From the NCBI GenBank assembly GCA_037200385.1, contig JBBCGL010000001.1, positions 4,913,418-4,977,417 on the forward strand: a stretch of DNA of 64,000 nt, in the 5' to 3' direction. Shown one piece after another: positions 17,956 through 26,637 of this stretch (position 1 is the first letter of the stretch; the number at the start of each line of letters is the position of its first letter). The translations under genes and the position numbers were made by a program. This DNA comes from Rhizomicrobium sp. (GTDB lineage: Bacteria > Pseudomonadota > Alphaproteobacteria > Micropepsales > Micropepsaceae). Under the pieces are notes generated by a model. That model was not told the origin of the DNA. It did not search any database and saw nothing but the letters and a program-made list of their open reading frames with translations.

Positions 17956-19194
17956 GTGATCGACTGGTTCCGCACCGCGACGCCCGCCCGGCAGCTTCAG
18001 CTGTCCGTCGCGGCCGCCTGCCTGTTCGCGGTGTTCATCGCCGTGGTGTGGTTCGCCTTCCTGCGCACGACCTATTTGCCGCTGTTCAGCGGATTGCGCG
18101 CGACCGACGCCGCCAGCATCGTCTCGGTGCTCGAACGCAAGAAGGTGCCCTACCGGCTCGCGGATGGCGGCGCGACGATCCTGGTGCCTGAGGAGATGGT
18201 CGACGCGACCCGGCTCGGCGTGATGGGCGAAGACGTGCCGCTGAAGGGCACCGTCGGCTTCGAGCTGTTCAACAAGACCGACATGGGCATCACCGACTTC
18301 GCGCAGAAGATCAACTACCAGCGCGCGTTGCAGGGCGAGCTCGAGCGCACGATCATGACGCTGGATGGGGTCGACACGGCGCGCGTGCATCTTTCGCTCG
18401 GAGAGGACCGGCTGTTCCGCGACGACCGTGTGCCGCCCAAGGCCTCCGTCACGATCCGCATGGCGAAGAACGCGAGATTGTCGCAGGAGGCGGCGCAGGG
18501 CGTGAAGCGCCTGGTCGCCGCCGCGGTGCCGAATCTCGATGTGGCGAATGTCGTGATCCTCGACGCCGAAGGCGATGTCGTGAGCGGCCTGACCGCGGCG
18601 CCGGTGACCGCATCGCCGCCGGCCGCGGAGGCCAGGGCGATCGAGGAATATTACGCAGCGCGGATCCGCGATGCGCTGGACCATGCCGGACTGCCGGCGA
18701 ATATCGGCGTCTTGGTCCAGGCGGATGCCGCGGTTCCAGAGCCATCGCTCGCCGGCTGGAGTCCGGCGGTGCGGGATTTCCCCTTGCAGGTGACGCTGTC
18801 GCCCGCCGCGCCGCTCGAGCCCGCGGCCCAGGAGAGCGTGCGCATGACGGTTGCTGCGGCCATCGCCTCAACCACGGCGCAGAGCGATATGATCTCGTTT
18901 GGCATTGCGGTGGCACCTGCCGTCGCGCCCGCCTTCATTGCGGCGCACGGTGTGCCGGCGCCGCAGGTCCGCGTCCCGGTTGCGGACCTCGCGCCGCCCG
19001 ACGAGGAGCATGACGTCCTGCTGGAGATCGGCCTCGCGCTGCTCGCCGTGATCGGTGCCTTCGCCGGTGTCATGGCGTTGGCGCGCACTTTGCGCGGTCC
19101 CAGGCGATTGAGCGAACGCCGCCGCGCCGATTTCGTGGCCAAGCTCAAGACCGTCCTGGACAAGGGAGACGGCCGTGCCGCATCCCAGACCTGA
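17956..19194 (+). CDS. fliF: Flagellar MS-ring protein FliF, short form
   Basis: A 412-residue protein starting at GTG 17956. The first membrane helix is at about 19-38, then the ring-building motifs: YLPLFSGLRATDAASIVSVLERKKVPYRL, DFAQKINYQRALQGELERTI, VDTARVHLSL and the ring-building-motif-2 end NVVILDAEGDVVS. A second membrane helix lies at about 355-378. FliF is normally about 530-570 residues; here the region between RBM2 and the second helix (the beta-collar/RBM3) is strongly shortened and only about 34 residues follow the helix. Whether it can bind a standard FliG is unclear. Confidence 0.9.
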   Translation: MIDWFRTATPARQLQLSVAAACLFAVFIAVVWFAFLRTTYLPLFSGLRATDAASIVSVLERKKVPYRLADGGATILVPEEMVDATRLGVMGEDVPLKGTVGFELFNKTDMGITDFAQKINYQRALQGELERTIMTLDGVDTARVHLSLGEDRLFRDDRVPPKASVTIRMAKNARLSQEAAQGVKRLVAAAVPNLDVANVVILDAEGDVVSGLTAAPVTASPPAAEARAIEEYYAARIRDALDHAGLPANIGVLVQADAAVPEPSLAGWSPAVRDFPLQVTLSPAAPLEPAAQESVRMTVAAAIASTTAQSDMISFGIAVAPAVAPAFIAAHGVPAPQVRVPVADLAPPDEEHDVLLEIGLALLAVIGAFAGVMALARTLRGPRRLSERRRADFVAKLKTVLDKGDGRAASQT

Positions 19195-19516
19195 CACCGC
19201 GCTCCGGCGCATGATCGCCGACATGGCGCTGCTGCACGCCGACGACATCGCGGCGATCCTGGGCGCGCTCGACCCGGGGGAGCGCCTGGCGGTCGAAGGC
19301 CTGTTGCGCGAGCACGCTGCGCATTTCGAACCACCGCAACCGCCCGCCCCCGATCCCTTCGACCCTGTGCGGCTCTCGCCCTGGCTGCTCGAACGGTTGC
19401 ACGCGCGCGACGATGCGATGACGCAGGACGCGCGCCTCGCGCTGCGCGACGTCGCGGTACGGCTTTATCCCGCCGCGCAGGGCAAGCCTGCGCCCTCGAT
19501 CCGGATCCGGCCGTGA
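19175..19516 (+). CDS. Unknown 113-residue protein in the fliG position
   Basis: Read from GTG 19175, overlapping fliF by 20 bases, with GGGAG upstream. It is helical and mostly cytoplasmic in character: MIADMALLHADDIAAILGALDPGERLAVEGLLREH in the first third, a proline-rich linker, then LSPWLLERLHARDDAMTQDARLALRDVA. The usual gene here is fliG (about 330 residues). I see only a loose resemblance to helical FliG repeats (alternating D-I-A-A-I-L and E-R-L), not enough to name it. It may be a reduced motor-switch component or a FliF partner. Confidence 0.6.
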   Translation: MPHPRPDTALRRMIADMALLHADDIAAILGALDPGERLAVEGLLREHAAHFEPPQPPAPDPFDPVRLSPWLLERLHARDDAMTQDARLALRDVAVRLYPAAQGKPAPSIRIRP

Positions 19517-20208
19517 GCGGCGTCATCAAATCGCATAGCGTGACCGAGCTCGCGGCGGTTCGGCCTTTCGCCGGGCAGATGCCGCCCGCACCGGTCGTCG
19601 TCCTGCCCCGGCTGGACGAAGAGCGCGAGCGCCTGCGGCGTGCCGTTGCTGCGCTCGAAGGCGAGCTGCGCCGGCGCGACGTCGAGATCGAAGTGCTGCG
19701 GACAGACGTCGAGCAGGCCTTCGAGGACGGCAAGGCGAAGGGCCGCGAAGCCGGCCTGGCCGAGGCGCGCGATCGGCAAGAGGAGCGCCTTGCCGCGCTC
19801 GAAGCCGCGGCGCGTAAGGCGCAGGGTGAGGTGTCGTCCGGCCTCGCGTCTCTCGAGCGGCTGGCGCCGCTGCTGGCACGCGACTGCGTCGACAAGATTC
19901 TGGGCGAGGCGTCCGGTTATGCGGAGCTGATCGGCCCGATCGTCGTCCGGCAGCTCGCCGATATCGACAGGGCGATGCTGCTGCGGATCGAAGTCTCGCA
20001 CCGCGATTTTCCGGACGCGGCGGCGTTGTCGGCGCTCGGGCATCGGCTGGCGCCGCTCGCCGTCGACATCGTCGCGGATGCGCAGATGGCGCCGGGTGGT
20101 TGCGTGATGGTCCTCAAGCTCGGCCGGATGCATGTGGGCATCGACCAGCAATGGACCGCGCTGCGCGACGTGCTGGGCGAGATGGCCGCGCCCGAGGCCG
20201 CGCCATGA
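19513..20208 (+). CDS. fliH: Flagellar export ATPase regulator FliH
   Basis: A 231-residue protein from GTG 19513. Residues 34-110 are a long charged coiled coil (EERERLRRAVAALEGELRRRDVEIE), followed by an alpha/beta C-terminal domain with VDIVADAQMAPGGCVMVLKLGRMHVGIDQQ, where the APGGC.. and D-x-x-x segment match FliH. FliH holds FliI inactive and docks it at the C ring. Its gene lies directly before fliI with a four-base overlap. Confidence 0.82.
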   Translation: MSGVIKSHSVTELAAVRPFAGQMPPAPVVVLPRLDEERERLRRAVAALEGELRRRDVEIEVLRTDVEQAFEDGKAKGREAGLAEARDRQEERLAALEAAARKAQGEVSSGLASLERLAPLLARDCVDKILGEASGYAELIGPIVVRQLADIDRAMLLRIEVSHRDFPDAAALSALGHRLAPLAVDIVADAQMAPGGCVMVLKLGRMHVGIDQQWTALRDVLGEMAAPEAAP

Positions 20209-21527
20209 CGATGCATCCGATGCAGCGCTGGCTGGCCGCCGTCGATCCCGTCTTGCGCACCGGGCGGGTCTGCCGGGTGATGCCGACCTATATCGAGGCC
20301 GACGGTCCCGCCGTGGCGCTCGGCACGCTGTGCGATGTGGAGACACGCGGTGCCGGACAGTCCGGCCGCATCTGTGCCGAGGTCGTGCGCGTCGACCGCG
20401 ATAGCGTCATTCTTTCGGCGCTCGAGGACGGGCGCGAGACCTTCTCCGGTGCACGAGTCGTGGCGCGCCCCGGCGGCGGCACCGTCCCGGTCGGTCCCGC
20501 GTTCCTCGGCCGTGCCGTCGACGCGCTGGGCCGGCCGATGGATGGAAAGGCGCCGGCGCGTGCCGCCGAGCGGCGTTTGCTGCACGGACCGATGGTGGCG
20601 CCGCTGGAGCGCACATCGCCCGACGCGATCCTGGAAACCGGCATCCGCGCCATCGACGGCTTGCTGACGCTCGGGCGGGGCCAGCGCGTCGGTGTCTTTG
20701 CGGCGGCCGGCGTCGGCAAGACCAGCCTGATGGGGCAGATCGCGCGGCAGACGGAAGCCGACATACTCATAATGTGCCTGGTCGGCGAACGCGGCCGGGA
20801 AGTCGAGGCCATCTGGAATCACGGGCTCGATCCGGCGGTCCGCGCGCGGGCGACGCTCGTGGCCGCGACGTCCGACCAGCCGGCGGCGATGCGGGTGCGT
20901 GCGGCGCACTATGCCATGGCGCAAGCCGAATACTGGCGCGGCGAAGGACGGCATGTGCTCCTGCTGCTCGATTCCGTGACGCGTCTGGCCATGGCGATGC
21001 GGGAGATCGGGCTGGCGGCGGGCGAGCCGCCCACCGTGCGCGCCTACACGCCCAACGTCTTCGCCGCGATCCCGAAGATCGTCGAGCGCAGCGGCGCGCT
21101 CAAATCCGGCGGGGCGATCACCGCGATCATGACCGTGCTCAGCGAGAGCGACGACGTCGACGATCCGGTGTCGGAGATGATGAAATCGCTGCTCGACGGC
21201 CATATCGTGCTGTCGCGCGCGCTGGCCGAATGCGGCCAGTTCCCGGCGATCGACGTCTCGCGCAGCGTGAGCCGCCAGGCGGAGGGCCTCGTCCCGAGAA
21301 CGCAGCGCCGGCTTGCCTTGCAGGTCCTCGAATGGCTTTCGCTGCGCGAGTCTTCGCGCACGCTGGTCGAAGCCGGGCTCTATGCCAAGGGCAGCAATGA
21401 GAGCATTGACCGTGCGATCGAGCGCCATCCGGAAATCGTGCGCTTCCTGAAGCAGGAACGCGACGAACAGGCCGCGCTCGCCGCGACCGAGACCGCGCTC
21501 CAGCTCCTGGCCGGAGGGCGCAGCTGA
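20205..21527 (+). CDS. fliI: Flagellar type III export ATPase FliI
   Basis: A 440-residue F1-beta-like ATPase from ATG 20205. Walker A is GVGKTS in FAAAGVGKTSLMGQIA (about 166-180), followed by CLVGERGREVE, Walker B VLLLLDSVTRLAMAMREIG, and the export-ATPase signature PKIVERSG. The C-terminal helical part is of normal size. It hydrolyses ATP as a hexamer below the FlhA ring. It is coupled to fliH and fliJ by overlapping start/stop codons. Confidence 0.96.
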   Translation: MTMHPMQRWLAAVDPVLRTGRVCRVMPTYIEADGPAVALGTLCDVETRGAGQSGRICAEVVRVDRDSVILSALEDGRETFSGARVVARPGGGTVPVGPAFLGRAVDALGRPMDGKAPARAAERRLLHGPMVAPLERTSPDAILETGIRAIDGLLTLGRGQRVGVFAAAGVGKTSLMGQIARQTEADILIMCLVGERGREVEAIWNHGLDPAVRARATLVAATSDQPAAMRVRAAHYAMAQAEYWRGEGRHVLLLLDSVTRLAMAMREIGLAAGEPPTVRAYTPNVFAAIPKIVERSGALKSGGAITAIMTVLSESDDVDDPVSEMMKSLLDGHIVLSRALAECGQFPAIDVSRSVSRQAEGLVPRTQRRLALQVLEWLSLRESSRTLVEAGLYAKGSNESIDRAIERHPEIVRFLKQERDEQAALAATETALQLLAGGRS

Positions 21528-21976
21528 TGGCCCGTGCCGCCGACCTCATGCAATTGCGCCGCATCGCCGTGATCCGCGAGGTCCAGGCCGCGTCGGCCCT
21601 TGCGCTGGCGGCCCGCGCCGCGTCGGACGCCGCGCAAAGCCGGGACACGCTGAACGACCGCGCGCGCGCATGCCGGGCGGCGGAGGACAGCTGGCAAGCT
21701 GCGCTGTCGACGCCGCGCTTGGCGGTTGAAACGCTGCCCTTCTGGTCCGCGGCATTGGTACGGAGCGAAGATGGCCTGCGCGCCGCGTTGCGCGATGTGG
21801 AGACGACGGAGGCGGCGCGCATGGAATGCACGCAGGCGTTCCATGCGGCATCCAAACGCCGCGAGATCGCGCAGGCTACGCTGCGCGCGGCGCGCAAGGC
21901 GCGTGCGGCACGCCGCGACGAGACGGCCATGCAGCATGCGTCCGACCAGTTTCCGCATCGGAGGGAGAGCGCATGA
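21527..21976 (+). CDS. fliJ: FliJ-like flagellar export coiled-coil protein
   Basis: A 149-residue, Ala/Arg-rich helical protein starting at the base shared with the fliI stop. Two long helices (about 5-60 and 85-135) with heptad-like spacing fit FliJ, the stalk-like partner of FliI. Sequence similarity is weak as usual for FliJ, so the name rests on length, helix content and position between fliI and the hook-length gene. Confidence 0.7.
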   Translation: MARAADLMQLRRIAVIREVQAASALALAARAASDAAQSRDTLNDRARACRAAEDSWQAALSTPRLAVETLPFWSAALVRSEDGLRAALRDVETTEAARMECTQAFHAASKRREIAQATLRAARKARAARRDETAMQHASDQFPHRRESA

Positions 21977-22830
21977 CGTCGATTCCGCCTCTGGGCCAAG
22001 CGCCGCGCACGGTGATGGCGGCGCGGTCGACACCGTCCGCCGCGCCGCCGGCGGGACCTTTCGGCGCCTTGGTGGGTGGACGCGGCGCGCTGACGCCGGG
22101 CCTGCGCAGTGCCCTGCCGCTGGTCGTTCCGGTCGGCGATCTCCAGACATTCGACAATGCGCAAGCCGGCACCGATGCGCCCGACCACGGCTTCCAGTTC
22201 GATGAGCTGGGGATGTTCGGTCAGTTCGGCGCGCAAGCGTTGGCGGCGGAAGCCGTTGCGCTCCCCGGCGATACGATCGCGACTCCGGCGAATGCGGGTT
22301 CGTTTGCACCGGGCGCCGCTGCTGCTGAAGCGGAGGCCGCCCCCGGCGTACAGGCCGTGACCGGCGTGCCCTATGCATCGTTGCCCACCGCGCCGGCGTC
22401 TCTCCAAGACGGCGCGGTCGGCATGGCCGAGGCGCCTGCGTTCGTGGCGGTTGGTGCCGCCTCGGTGGATACGAGCGGAAGCTCCGCGCTGCCGCTCGCC
22501 CTCTCCGAGGAGATCGCTCTGCCTTTCGCCGCCGGCGACGAAGGCGCCGACACCATGTTCGCGAGCGCCGGCGTGCCGGGCCGCCTGCCGTTGCGCGCGC
22601 CGGCCGCCGGCGGCGCGGCAAATCCCCTCAACCTGGTCGTCGCCGACGAGAACGGCGCGCTGTCGATCGCGGTGCGCAGCGAGAGCGGCGGGGACTACGC
22701 TCGCCTTCGCCGCTTGGTCGAAGCCGCGGCTTCCGAATTCGGCCTGGAGGTTTCGGACTTCCGGCTCAACGGCTCCGCAGCGGAGCAGACCCATATTCCA
22801 GGAGGTTCCCGCGATGGTCGCACCCGTTAG
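21973..22830 (+). CDS. fliK: Probable flagellar hook-length control protein FliK
   Basis: A 285-residue Ala/Pro/Gly-rich protein from ATG 21973. The first 215 residues are low complexity, as in the ruler part of FliK. The last 70 (LNLVVADENGALSIAVRSESGGDYARLRRLVEAAASEFGL) resemble the FliK C-terminal domain, in which a beta strand pair is followed by a helix that compares vertical and horizontal sets. Position before flgD-flgE supports it. It overlaps flgD by 17 bases. Confidence 0.65.
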   Translation: MTSIPPLGQAPRTVMAARSTPSAAPPAGPFGALVGGRGALTPGLRSALPLVVPVGDLQTFDNAQAGTDAPDHGFQFDELGMFGQFGAQALAAEAVALPGDTIATPANAGSFAPGAAAAEAEAAPGVQAVTGVPYASLPTAPASLQDGAVGMAEAPAFVAVGAASVDTSGSSALPLALSEEIALPFAAGDEGADTMFASAGVPGRLPLRAPAAGGAANPLNLVVADENGALSIAVRSESGGDYARLRRLVEAAASEFGLEVSDFRLNGSAAEQTHIPGGSRDGRTR

Positions 22831-23212
22831 CGCCACGGCGGCGTCGTCCGCCGCCTACGGCCTCGACTTCCAGTCGATGCTGAAGATCATCCTGACGCAG
22901 CTGACCTATCAGGATCCCCTCAAACCGCTGGACAATTTCGAGTTCGTCTCGCAACTGGGCCAGTTCGCGCAGCTCCAGCAGAGCCAGTCGATGAACGATG
23001 CGATCACCAACCTGCTGGCCTCCCAGGCCGCGACCCAGGCCACCGGCCTGCTCGGCCGGACGGTCGATCTCACCCAACAGGACAACACGACGCTGTCCGG
23101 CACGGTCAGCGCGGTCTCCTTCGCCTCGGGCTCGCCCGAACTCACGATCCAGACGAGCGACGGCCAGACCATCGCCAATATCTCCATCGCCAACGTAACC
23201 CAGGTCCGCTGA
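22814..23212 (+). CDS. flgD: Flagellar hook cap protein FlgD, short form
   Basis: A 132-residue protein from ATG 22814 with AGGAGG-like ribosome site at 22799-22805. The N-terminal LKIILTQLTYQDPLKPLDNFEFVSQLGQFAQLQQ is the diagnostic FlgD sequence. It ends after a small beta domain (TLSGTVSAVSF...QTIANISIANVTQVR), lacking the FnIII-like C-terminal domain of enterobacterial FlgD; short forms are known in alphaproteobacteria. It caps the growing hook. Confidence 0.93.
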   Translation: MVAPVSATAASSAAYGLDFQSMLKIILTQLTYQDPLKPLDNFEFVSQLGQFAQLQQSQSMNDAITNLLASQAATQATGLLGRTVDLTQQDNTTLSGTVSAVSFASGSPELTIQTSDGQTIANISIANVTQVR

Positions 23213-23231
23213 CAACAGGAAAGGTCTCCAC

Positions 23232-24422
23232 ATGCTCGGTGCAATCTATACCAGTCTGAGTGGCATGGACGCGTATACGAAGGGTCTGCAGACGATCAGC
23301 AACAACGTCGCCAACCTCAACTCGAACGGCTACAAGCAGACCACGCTGGCATTCTCGAACCTGGTCGACGACAGCGGCTCGTCCTTCCTGGGCAGCGGCT
23401 GGCGGGACAACGGCTCGGGCGTCCATATCGCGAGCACGCTCACCGATTTCAGCCAGGGCCAGCTCCAGACGACGAACAACGATCTCGACCTCGCCCTGCA
23501 GGGCAGCGGCTTCCTCGTCGTGCTGAACAAGGACGGCAACACCTTCTATAGCCGCACCGGCTCCTTCGCGGTCGACAAGGACGGCTATATCTCCGATCAG
23601 GCGACGGGCGAACGGCTCGCCGTGCTCGACGCCGGCGGCCATCCCGTGGCGATCAACCTCAACGACAAGAAGGTCAGCGAACCGGCGGCGACCACGAAGA
23701 TCGCATTCTCCGACAACCTGTCGTCGGACGTGAACGCGCCGCCGGCGACGGTGTCGAACATCACGGTGACCGACAGCCGCGGCGGCCAGCACGTCTGGAC
23801 GGCGACGTTCACCAAGTCGACGGATATCGGCGTGACCGACCAGTGGGACGTCGCGTTCACCGATTCGACCGGCGCCGACGTGGGATCCGCGACGCTGAAA
23901 TTCATCGGCAACGACATCGATCCCACGACCCAGACCGCGACGCTGGACTATGCGCCCGACGGTGCCGATCCGATGACGGTCACCCTGGACTTCTCGGGCG
24001 TGACGTCCCAGTCGCAGGGCACCACCTCGACCATCCAGACCGCATCCGTCGACGGCAACGCGGTCGGCACGCTGAGCACGGTCACGATCGACGAGAACGG
24101 GCACATCCTGCTCACCTACACGAACCAGAAGACGGAGACCGAAGGCGCCGTCGCGATCGCCAACTTCCGCAATCCGCAGCTGCTGACGCGGTTGAGCAAC
24201 GGGCTTTACCAGAACGGCACTACCGAGACGCCGACCCTGGCCGCAAGCAACACCGACGGGATGGGCACGCTGACGCCGAAATCCATCGAGTCGTCGAACG
24301 TCGATCTTTCGGCGGAGTTCGGCGATCTCATCCTGCTGCAACGCGGCTTCCAGGCCTGTTCCGAAGTGATCAGCGTCTCCAATGACATGATCCAGCAACT
24401 GTTTTCGATCAGGGGACAGTAA
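23232..24422 (+). CDS. flgE: Flagellar hook protein FlgE
   Basis: A 396-residue protein with the N-terminal MLGAIYTSLSGMDAYTKGLQ and SNNVANLNSNGYKQTT signatures, a middle hook domain of beta strands, and a C-terminal ESSNVDLSAEFGDLILLQRGFQACSEVISVSNDM. It is the hook building block and is exported without a cleaved signal. GTAACC...GGAAAGG lies before the ATG. A Cys in the C-terminal helix (QACSEV) replaces the usual Ala-Asn. Confidence 0.93.
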   Translation: MLGAIYTSLSGMDAYTKGLQTISNNVANLNSNGYKQTTLAFSNLVDDSGSSFLGSGWRDNGSGVHIASTLTDFSQGQLQTTNNDLDLALQGSGFLVVLNKDGNTFYSRTGSFAVDKDGYISDQATGERLAVLDAGGHPVAINLNDKKVSEPAATTKIAFSDNLSSDVNAPPATVSNITVTDSRGGQHVWTATFTKSTDIGVTDQWDVAFTDSTGADVGSATLKFIGNDIDPTTQTATLDYAPDGADPMTVTLDFSGVTSQSQGTTSTIQTASVDGNAVGTLSTVTIDENGHILLTYTNQKTETEGAVAIANFRNPQLLTRLSNGLYQNGTTETPTLAASNTDGMGTLTPKSIESSNVDLSAEFGDLILLQRGFQACSEVISVSNDMIQQLFSIRGQ

Positions 24423-25139
24423 GTGGCGGCTGGCGTCAGGGATTGGCTGCCGGCGGAGGCGTTCGCGGCCGACGCGGTCGCGGCCGTCCTGGCCGAGCCG
24501 CTCGGGCGCTGGTCGGCGCGCTGGTTCGCGCGGGACAGAGCGGTCGTCGCCGATGTGCGGAGCGCGCCGGCCGCGACAGCCCCGTCGCGCGTCGTCCGCG
24601 GCGACCGTGCCGAAGCGGCGCTTTCGGGTCGCGGCAAGCGCCAATTGCTCGAGACGGCACTTGGCGCCGAACTCGCGGGACAAAGGCTCGGCGATGGCGA
24701 TCACGCCGTGCTCGACGCCTTCGCCGTGCGGATCGTCGAGGATCTTGTGGCTATCCTTGATGAGGCGTTTCCAGCAGCGGCGGCCGACGACACCCGCCTG
24801 CGGCTCTCGCTGGCGCTGGCGCAGTCGGACGTGATCGAGGTCGGCCTGCCGCGGGAGGTGCTCGTGCCGTCGCTCAAGGCGCGCCTGGGCGCCGTGCGCG
24901 CAACGGGTGACGCGCCGGCCGGGCGCCGCGAGGCGCTCGCTTCGACACGGGTCGCGGTCGAAGGCTTTCTCGGGCATGCCGGACTTTCGCTCGGCGAGCT
25001 CGAGGCGCTCGGCGTCGGAGACGTCGTCGTGCTCGATCGCCCGGTGAGCGTGCCCGTCGAACTGCGCCTGCCCGGCGGCAGGAAACTGGCGCAAGGCATG
25101 CTGGGCCGGAACAATGGTCGCGTGGCGATCCAACTATAA
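24423..25139 (+). CDS. fliM: Flagellar motor switch protein FliM, short form
   Basis: A 238-residue protein beginning at GTG 24423, immediately after the flgE stop. The last 70 residues (TRVAVEGFLGHAGLSLGELEALGVGDVVVLDRPVSVPVELRL) are a SpoA domain as in FliM/FliN. The upstream part is a reduced version of the FliM middle domain, and the N-terminal CheY-P binding motif (LSQxEIDALL type) is absent. Normal FliM is about 320 residues. Placement before fliN supports FliM; a type III secretion SctQ-like protein is the alternative. Confidence 0.72.
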   Translation: MAAGVRDWLPAEAFAADAVAAVLAEPLGRWSARWFARDRAVVADVRSAPAATAPSRVVRGDRAEAALSGRGKRQLLETALGAELAGQRLGDGDHAVLDAFAVRIVEDLVAILDEAFPAAAADDTRLRLSLALAQSDVIEVGLPREVLVPSLKARLGAVRATGDAPAGRREALASTRVAVEGFLGHAGLSLGELEALGVGDVVVLDRPVSVPVELRLPGGRKLAQGMLGRNNGRVAIQL

Positions 25140-25154
25140 TAAGAGAGTGGCACA

Positions 25155-25466
25155 ATGTCTGGCAGCATAGTCAAAGTGGTCGACAGCACCGGTTCCGAGC
25201 CGGCCCGGCTTGCGGACGACGCGCCGCGCATCGACGAGAGCGTCCTGCGCGGTATCCGGGTCACGCTGGAGGCGCGCCTCGGCGAGGCCAACATGACGGT
25301 CGACGAGATGATGGCGCTCAAATCGGGTGCCGTTGTGACGCTCGAATCGGGGCTGGCCGATCATGTCGACCTCTTCCTCAACGGGACTTTGGTGGCGCGG
25401 GGCGAGATCGTCGCCGTCGGCGAGCGGTTCGGCGTGCGCATCGTAGAGATCGCGCAGAAGCCATGA
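25155..25466 (+). CDS. fliN: Flagellar motor switch protein FliN
   Basis: A 103-residue SpoA-domain protein from ATG 25155 with an AAGAGAG ribosome site. It contains VTLEARLGEANMTVDEMMALKSGAVVTLE and VDLFLNGTLVARGEIVAVGERFGVRIVEI, the standard FliN layout. It forms the lower C ring with FliM and docks FliH. The stop overlaps the fliO start. Confidence 0.93.
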   Translation: MSGSIVKVVDSTGSEPARLADDAPRIDESVLRGIRVTLEARLGEANMTVDEMMALKSGAVVTLESGLADHVDLFLNGTLVARGEIVAVGERFGVRIVEIAQKP

Positions 25467-25855
25467 GCGGCACGCGGTTCGCGGCCGCGCTTCTTGTCCT
25501 CGCGGCGTGCCGGCCCGCCGCGGCGCAGACGCTGGGGCAGGGCGCCGATGACGGCATTTCGACCTGGCGTGTCATCGCTGTGCTGTTGCTCTGCCTCGCA
25601 CTCGCCGTCTATGCGGCTTATGTGTTGCGGGCGCGGCTGGGCGGCGCGCCGCGTTTCGCATGGCCGCTTCTGTCGCGGACGAAGATCCAACGCCGCCTGC
25701 AACTCGTGGAGACGCTGCGGCTCAGCCATCAGATCGACCTCTGCGTCGTGACCTGCGACGGGCAGGACCTGCTGGTGGCGGCCAGCGCGCAAGGCGTGGA
25801 AATCCTGCGCGAGCTTCCGCCCGGCGCCGCGACTGCGGCGCAGGGACGCGTTTGA
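25463..25855 (+). CDS. fliO: Flagellar export assembly protein FliO
   Basis: A 130-residue protein with an N-terminal signal-like segment, one membrane helix (about 33-53) and a short cytoplasmic beta domain (RRLQLVETLRLSHQIDLCVVTCDGQDLLVAASAQGVEILREL) typical of FliO. It assists assembly of the FliP ring encoded next. Assignment relies on topology and position as much as on sequence. Confidence 0.82.
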   Translation: MSGTRFAAALLVLAACRPAAAQTLGQGADDGISTWRVIAVLLLCLALAVYAAYVLRARLGGAPRFAWPLLSRTKIQRRLQLVETLRLSHQIDLCVVTCDGQDLLVAASAQGVEILRELPPGAATAAQGRV

Positions 25856-25857
25856 GC

Positions 25858-26637
25858 ATGGCGTGTCTTCGCCGCCTCCTTCTGGCCGTCGCGCTGCTCG
25901 GCGGTTTTCTCGCAGCGCCCGCGGCGGGCGCGGCGCCGCTGCACCATCTGCCTTCGCCCGTCGCGGCGCCGTCCATCGCCAGCCCGGCGGCGGCGCTGGC
26001 CGACGACACCCAGACGTCGGAGGTCGTGCGCACGGCGCTCATCCTCACGCTCATGGCGCTTCTGCCGGCGATCCTCATCTCCATGACCTCCTTCGTGCGG
26101 ATCATCGTCGTGCTGTCGATGATCCGGCACGCGCTCGGCATGCCGGAGACGCCGCCGAATGCGGTGCTCATCAGCCTGGCGATCTTCCTGACGGCGTTCT
26201 CGATGGCGCCGACCGTCGAGGCGATCGACAGCCAGGCCCTGCGCCCGTTCCTCGACGGACATCTCACGGTGCGCGAGGCCATCGACCGCGGCACCGGCCC
26301 CGCGCGGACCTTCATGCTGCGCCAGGTGCGCGACCAGGACATCAGGGCGATCTACGACATCGCGCGCAAGCCGCTGCCGGCCCGCGCCGCGGATGTCGGC
26401 CTGATGCAGCTCGTGCCGGCCTTCATGCTCAACGAGCTTCGCGTTTCCTTCCGGATCGGCTTCGTCATCCTGCTGCCCTTCCTGCTCATCGATCTGGTCG
26501 TTTCGAGCGTGCTGCTGTCCCTCGGCATGCTGATGGTGCCGCCGACGACGTTGTCGCTGCCGCTCAAGGTGCTGATGTTCGTGCTGATCGACGGATGGAC
26601 GCTGGTGATGCAGGGCGTGCTCGGCAGCTTCCGATGA
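25858..26637 (+). CDS. fliP: Flagellar export gate protein FliP
   Basis: A 259-residue membrane protein from ATG 25858 with a cleavable signal peptide (about 1-25) and four membrane helices. Signatures: LLPAILISMTSFVRIIVVLSMIRHALG, PPNAVLISLAIFLTAFSM, and VPAFMLNELRVSFRIGFVILLPFLLIDLVVSSVLLSLGMLM. It forms the pentameric core of the FliPQR gate. The stop overlaps the fliA start. Confidence 0.96.
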   Translation: MACLRRLLLAVALLGGFLAAPAAGAAPLHHLPSPVAAPSIASPAAALADDTQTSEVVRTALILTLMALLPAILISMTSFVRIIVVLSMIRHALGMPETPPNAVLISLAIFLTAFSMAPTVEAIDSQALRPFLDGHLTVREAIDRGTGPARTFMLRQVRDQDIRAIYDIARKPLPARAADVGLMQLVPAFMLNELRVSFRIGFVILLPFLLIDLVVSSVLLSLGMLMVPPTTLSLPLKVLMFVLIDGWTLVMQGVLGSFR

